A DNA stretch of 64,000 nucleotides, from positions 35,328,185-35,392,184 of the forward strand of contig CM037874.1 of assembly GCA_021292105.1 (NCBI GenBank), read 5' to 3'. The position numbers were made by a program, and so were the translations under genes. Source of the stretch: Anadara kagoshimensis. Its lineage: Eukaryota; Mollusca; Bivalvia; Arcoida; Arcidae. Below, piece after piece: positions 58,401 to 64,000 of the stretch. The notes beneath the pieces were generated by a model. It did no database searches. It was not told the DNA's origin and saw nothing but the letters and a program-made list of their open reading frames with translations. How positions within the stretch are numbered: the stretch's first letter is position 1; the number at the start of each line of letters is the position of its first letter.

Positions 58401-61400
58401 TACATACGTTTCAAGTGTGCATCATACACTACCCGTTTTGAACGTTTCCTCTGCGTTTTCGCAACTTTTAGCATGAAAACACACTCCGCAAACTGCATTC
58501 CGACTTTTTCAGTAACATTCGCAATTCTTCTTAGTTACCGACTGTGACGTCATACCGGATGTTCTTGTTGCACTTGTGACGTCACAATCAATTTTTAGTG
58601 ATTTTGTAAGACCCGACTTTTTCGGTGTTTTTCGCTATTTTTCACGCATTGAATGTTGTCGGCAGGTTTTTGATGACACAAACTAAAATGTGACAATTGT
58701 GAAAAGTGCGAAATATGCACAAAAACCTATAAAATTAAGAATATCACAATAAACGATGATAATAGTTTTAATCGGAAACAAAGGGTAAAGTGGTGCTGGT
58801 ACATGCTGCATTGTTGCCTAGCTTGGTACTTGTACTGTTTTGTTATCACGGGGAGGGGTTAGCGCGAACGCAGAACCCGCACACTAATACATTCCGTACC
58901 CGAGTCATCCACATTAGGTGATCGCAAGAGTTAGCCAATTCGAAGTGCAACGGAAAGGGCATCATCCCGGAAGACCCGCCTTGCAGATCTCAATTAGAGA
59001 CTGTTTTCGTTGAGTACTTATGTGATTTTCATAAATGCAATGAAAAGGTGTCCATGAAAATTTTCACTTTAAATAGTTTTAATTGTGCCGGCAAAACTAG
59101 GTAAAAACTATAATACATGTTTTCAAAGTTATTTTCTTAAAATTTTGGTACTTACGGAAAACTGTGTAGTTCCATTTTTGTTGCGAAATACTTCAAAATT
59201 CACTATTAAAATCCTAAAAATCGCTTTAACACAAAACGTTGTACATACGTTTCAAGTGTGCATCATACACTACCCGTTTTGAACGTTTCCTCTGCGTTTT
59301 CGCAACTTTTAGCATGAAAACACACTCCGCAAACTGCATTCCGCGACTTTTTCAGTAACATTCGCAATCTTCTTAGTTACCGACTGTGACGTCATAACCG
59401 ATGTTCTTGTTGCACTTGTGACGTCACAATCAATTTTTAGTGATTTTGTAAGACCCGACTTTTTCGGTGTTTTTCGCTATTTTTCACGCATTGAATGTTG
59501 TCGGCAGGTTTTTGATGACACAAACTAAAATGTGACAATTGTGAAAAGTGCGAAATATGCCACAAAACCTATAAAATTAAGAATATCACAATAAAACGAT
59601 GATAATAGTTTTATCGGAAACAAAGGGTAAAGTGGTAGCTGGTACATGCTGCATTGTTGCCTAGCTTGGTTCTTGTACTGTTTTGTTATCACGGGGAGGG
59701 GTTAGCGCGAACGCAGAACCCGCACACTAATACATTCCGTACCCGAGTCATCCACATTAGGTGATCGCAAGAGTTCCAATCCGAAGTGCAACGGAAAGGG
59801 CATCATCCCGGAAGACCCGCCTTGCAGATCTCAATTAGAGACTGTTTCGTTGAGTACTTATGTGATTTCATAAATGCAATGAAAAGGTGTCCATGAAAAT
59901 TTCACTTTAAATAGTTTTTAATTGTGCCGGCAAAACTAGTAAAACTATAATACATGTTTTCAAAGTTATTTTCTTAAAATTTTGGTACTTACGGAAAACT
60001 GTGTAGTTCCATTTTTGTTGCGAAATACTTCAAAATTCACTATTAAAATCCTAAAAATCGCTTTAACACAAAACGTTGTACATACGTTTCAAGTGTGCAT
60101 CATACACTACCCGTTTTGAACGTTTCCTCTGCGTTTTCGCAACTTTTAGCATGAAAACACACTCCGCAAACTGCATTCCGACTTTTTCAGTAACATTCGC
60201 AATTCTTCTTAGTTACCGACTGTGACGTCATACCGGATGTTCTTGTTGCACTTGTGACGTCACAATCAATTTTTAGTGATTTTGTAAGACCCGACTTTTT
60301 CGGTGTTTTTCGCTATTTTTCACGCATTGAATGTTGTCGGCAGGTTTTTGATGACACAAACTAAAATGTGACAATTGTGAAAAGTGCGAAATATGCACAA
60401 AAACCTATAAAATTAAGAATATCACAATAAAACGATGATAATAGTTTTATCGGAAACAAAGGGTAAAGTGTGACTGGTACATGCTGCATTGTTGCCTAGC
60501 TTGGTACTTGTACTGTTTTGTTATCACGGGGAGGGGTTAGCGCGAACGCAGAACCCGCACACTAATACATTCCGTACCCGAGTCATCCACATTAGGTGAT
60601 CGCAAGAGTTAGCCAATTCGAAGTGCAACGGAAAGGGCATCATCCCGGAAGACCCGCCTTGCAGATCTCAATTAGAGACTGTTTCGTTGAGTACTTATGT
60701 GATTTCATAAATGCAATGAAAAGGTGTCCATGAAAATTTTCACTTTAAATAGTTTTAATTGTGCCGGCAAAACTAGGTAAAAACTATAATACATGTTTTC
60801 AAAGTTATTTTCTTAAAATTTTGGTACTTACGGAAAACTGTGTAGTTCCATTTTTGTTGCGAAATACTCCAAAATTCACTATTAAAATCCTAAAAATCGC
60901 TTTAACACAAAACGTTGTACATACGTTTCAAGTGTGCATCATACACTACCCGTTTTGAACGTTTCCTCTGCGTTTTCGCAACTTTTAGCATGAAAACGCA
61001 CTCCGCAAACTGCATTCCGACTTTTTCAGTAACATTCGCAATTCTTCTTAGTTACCGACTGTGACGTCATACCGGATGTTCTTGTTGCACTTGTGACGTC
61101 ACAATCAATTTTTAGTGATTTTGTAAGACCCGACTTTTTCGTGTTTTTCGCTATTTTTCACGCATTGAATGTTGTCGGCAGGTTTTTGATGACACAAACT
61201 AAAATGTGACAATTGTGAAAAGTGCGAAATATGCACAAAAACCTATAAATTAAGAATATCACAATAAACGATGATAATAGTTTTATCGGAAACAAAGGGT
61301 AAAGTGTGACTGGTACATGCTGCATTGTTGCCTAGCTTGGTACTTGTACTGTTTTGTTATCACGGGGAGGGGTTAGCGCGAACGCAGAACCCGCACACTA

Positions 61401-64000
61401 ATACATTCCGTACCCGAGTCATCCACATTAGGTGATCGCAAGAGTTAGCCAATCCGAAGTGCAACGGAAAGGGCATCATCCCGGAAGACCCGCCTTGCAG
61501 ATCTCAATTAGAGACTGTTTCGTTGAGTACTTATGTGATTTCATAAATGCATGAAAAGGTGTCCATGAAAATTTTCACTTTAAATAGTTTTAATTGTGCC
61601 GGCAAAACTAGGTAAAAATATAATACATGTTTTCAAAGTTATTTTCTTAAAATTTTGGTACTTACGGAAACTGTGTAGTTCCATTTTTGTTGCGAAATAC
61701 TTCAAAATTCACTATTAAAATCCTAAAAATCGCTTTAACACAAAACGTTGTACATACGTTTTCAAGTGTCATCATACACTACCCGTTTTGAACGTTTCCT
61801 CTGCGTTTTCGCAACTTTTAGCATGAAAAACACTCCGCAAACTGCATTCCGACTTTTTCAGTAACATTCGCAATTCTTCTAGTTACCGACTGTGACGTCA
61901 TACCGGATGTTCTTGTTGCACTTGTGACGTCACAATCAATTTTTAGTGATTTTGTAAGACCCGACTTTTTTCGGTGTTTTTCGCTATTTTTCACGCATTG
62001 AATGTTGTCGGCAGGTTTTTGATGACACAAACTAAAATGTGACAATTGTGAAAAGGCGAAATATGCACAAAAACCTATAAAATTAAGAATATCACAATAA
62101 AACGATGATAATAGTTTTTATCGGAAACAAAGGGTAAAGTGGTGACTGGGTACATGCTGCATTGTTGCCTAGCTTGGTACTTGTACTGTTTTGTTATCAC
62201 GGGAGGGGTTAGCGCGAACGCAGAACCCGGCACACTATACATTCCGTACCCGAGTCATCCACATTAGGTGATCGCAAGAGTTAGCCAATTCGAAGTGCAA
62301 CGGAAGGGCATCATCCCGGAAGACCCGCCTTGCAGATCTCAATTAGAGACTGTTTCGTTGAGTACTTATGTGATTTCATAAATGCAATGAAAAGGTGTCC
62401 ATGAAAATTTTCACTTTAAATAGTTTTAAATTGTGCCGGCAAAACTAGGTAAAACTATAATACATGTTTTCAAGTTATTTTCTTAAAATTTTGGTACTTA
62501 CGGAAAACTGTGTAGTTCCATTTTTTGTTGCGAAAATCTCCAAAATTCACTATTAAAATCCTAAAAAATCGCTTTAACACAAAACGTTGTACATACTTTT
62601 CAAGTGTGCATCATACACTACCCGTTTGAACGTTTCCTCTGCGTTTTTCGCAACTTTTAGCATGAAAACGCTCCGCAAACTGCATTCCGACTTTTCAGTA
62701 ACATTCGCAATTCTTCTTAGTTACCGACTGTGACGTCATACCGGATGTTCTTGTTGGACTTGTGGACGTCACAATCAATTTTTAGTGATTTGTAAGACCC
62801 GACTTTTTCGGTGTTTTTCGCTATTTTTCACGCATTGAATGTTGTCGGCAGGTTTTTGATGACACAAACTAAAATTGACAATTGTGAAAAGTGCGAAATA
62901 TGCACAAAAACCTAAAATTAAGAATATCACAATAAAACGATGATAATAGTTTTATCGGAAACAAGGGTAAAGTGGTAGCTGGTAACATGCTGCATTGTTG
63001 CCTAGCTTGGTTTCTTGTACTGTTTTGTTATCACGGGGAGTGGGTTAGCGCGAACGCAGAACCCGCACACTAATACATTCCGTACCCGATCATCCACATT
63101 AGGTGATCGCAAGAGTTAGCCATCCGAAGTGCAACGGAAAGGGCATCATCCCGGAAGACCCGCCTTGCAGATCTCAATTAGAGACTGTTTCGTTGAGTAC
63201 TTATGTTGATTTCATAAATGCAATGAAAAGGTGTCCATGAAAATTTTCACTTAAATAGTTTTAATTGTGCCGGCAAAACTAGTAAAAACTATAATACATG
63301 TTTTCAAAGTTATTTTCTTAAAATTTTGGTACTTACGGAACTGTGTAGTTCCATTTTTTGTTGCGAAATACTTCAAATTCACTATTAAAATCCTAAAAAT
63401 CGCTTAACACAAAACGTTGTACATACGTTTTCAAGTGTGCATCATACACTACCCGTTTTGACGTTTCCTCTGCGTTTTTTCGCAACTTTTACATGAAAAC
63501 GCACTCCGCAAACTGCATTCCGACTTTTTCAGTAACATTCGCAATTCTTCTTAGTTACCGACTGTGACGTCATACCGGATGTTCTTGTTGCACTTGTGAC
63601 CTCACCAATCAATTTTTAGTGATTTTGTAAGACCCGACTTTTTCGGTGTTTTTCGCTATTTTCACGCATTGAATGTTGTCGGCAGGTTTTGATGACACAA
63701 ACTAAAATGTGACAATTTGTGAAAAGTGCGAAATATGCACAAAAACCTATAAAATTAAGAATATCACAATAAACGATGATAATAGTTTTATCGGAAACAA
63801 AGGGTAAAGTGGACTGGTACATGCTGCATTGTTGCCAGCTTGGTACTTGTACTGTTTTGTTATCACGGGGAGGGGTTAGCGCGAACGCAGAACCCGCACA
63901 CTAATACATTCCGTACCCGAGTCATCCACATTAGGTGATCGCAAGAGTTAGCCAATCCGAAGTGCAACGGAAAGGGCATCATCCCGGAAGACCCGCCTTG
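49480..64000. repeat. ~840-bp satellite array, more than 17 head-to-tail units
   Basis: The array begins with a diverged edge (about 49,485) and runs to the window end, where it is cut mid-unit. Recurrent landmarks (tgccggcaaaactagg, cggggaggggttagcgcgaa, aaacgatgataatag) repeat every 830-842 bp. Units look about 95-99% alike, and much of the difference is one-base indels in homopolymers. Each unit has an AT-rich half and a GC-richer block (gttagcgcgaacgcagaacc to cccggaagacccgccttg). I find no tRNA, rRNA, snRNA or long ORF in it. Confidence 0.97.
50195..50234. promoter_or_regulatory. Paired CRE palindromes, one example of a per-unit motif
   Basis: Two perfect TGACGTCA octamers (50195-50202 and 50227-50234) sit 32 bp apart, with ACCGGATGT between them, an ETS-like sequence. 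The pair recurs in nearly all units (for example near 53,543/53,575 and 58,547/58,579). Some units have lost one octamer by an indel or substitution. CRE is the binding site of CREB/ATF bZIP factors. Confidence 0.8.

Noticed and set aside
49480-64000. The satellite as an rRNA, snRNA, spliced-leader or histone gene cluster
   Set aside because: I looked for 5S, U1, U2, U6 and histone stem-loop sequences and found none. A ccgtaagt donor-like motif on the minus strand is not accompanied by an Sm site in a sensible position.

Overview
The window looks like animal nuclear DNA, most likely from a bivalve or other mollusc. That guess rests on the AT-rich introns, the density of short tRNA-derived SINEs and palindromic DNA transposons, and a hairpin-ended element reading tagctcacctga. 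Two protein genes can be assembled from spliced exons, and they face each other tail to tail. Every long continuous reading frame is a single exon or spurious.

Region 1 (1-36,487, + strand): 38 exons of GCN1, the very large HEAT-repeat protein that senses collided ribosomes and activates the eIF2-alpha kinase GCN2. The window opens inside the gene at about human residue 455. The stop is at 36,485-36,487, so roughly 2,210 C-terminal residues are present. All junctions are GT-AG and phases agree, with two exceptions. One base is missing at the exon 13/14 junction, and two single bases are missing around exon 25. Homopolymer errors in the assembly fit all three. Two exons (6 and 35) have splice-site sequence copied in tandem into the neighbouring intron. 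The introns carry SINEs, foldback elements and MITEs.

Region 2 (36,488-39,900): intergenic, between the convergent 3' ends. It holds a cluster of CCCATAATGCAT motifs resembling Staf/ZNF143 sites, a 33-bp triplicate, several MITEs and reversed SINEs.

Region 3 (39,900-49,090, - strand): a complete four-exon gene for selenoprotein M (SELENOM), an ER thioredoxin-like selenoprotein. An ordinary ORF search misses it because the second exon contains an in-frame TGA that reads as selenocysteine in a CAGU redox motif. A SECIS element that folds well lies in the 3' UTR. The introns hold a 61-bp minisatellite carrying a Pol III A box, a piggyBac-type MITE, a palindromic MITE, and a hAT-type foldback element with a perfect 8-bp target duplication that was itself split by a later 1.4-kb insertion.

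Region 4 (about 49,480-64,000 and probably beyond): more than 17 head-to-tail copies of an ~840-bp satellite that starts about 400 bp upstream of the SELENOM start codon. Nearly every unit carries two perfect CRE palindromes (TGACGTCA) 32 bp apart. Linked variants define unit subtypes and suggest higher-order organisation. I see no credible gene in the array.
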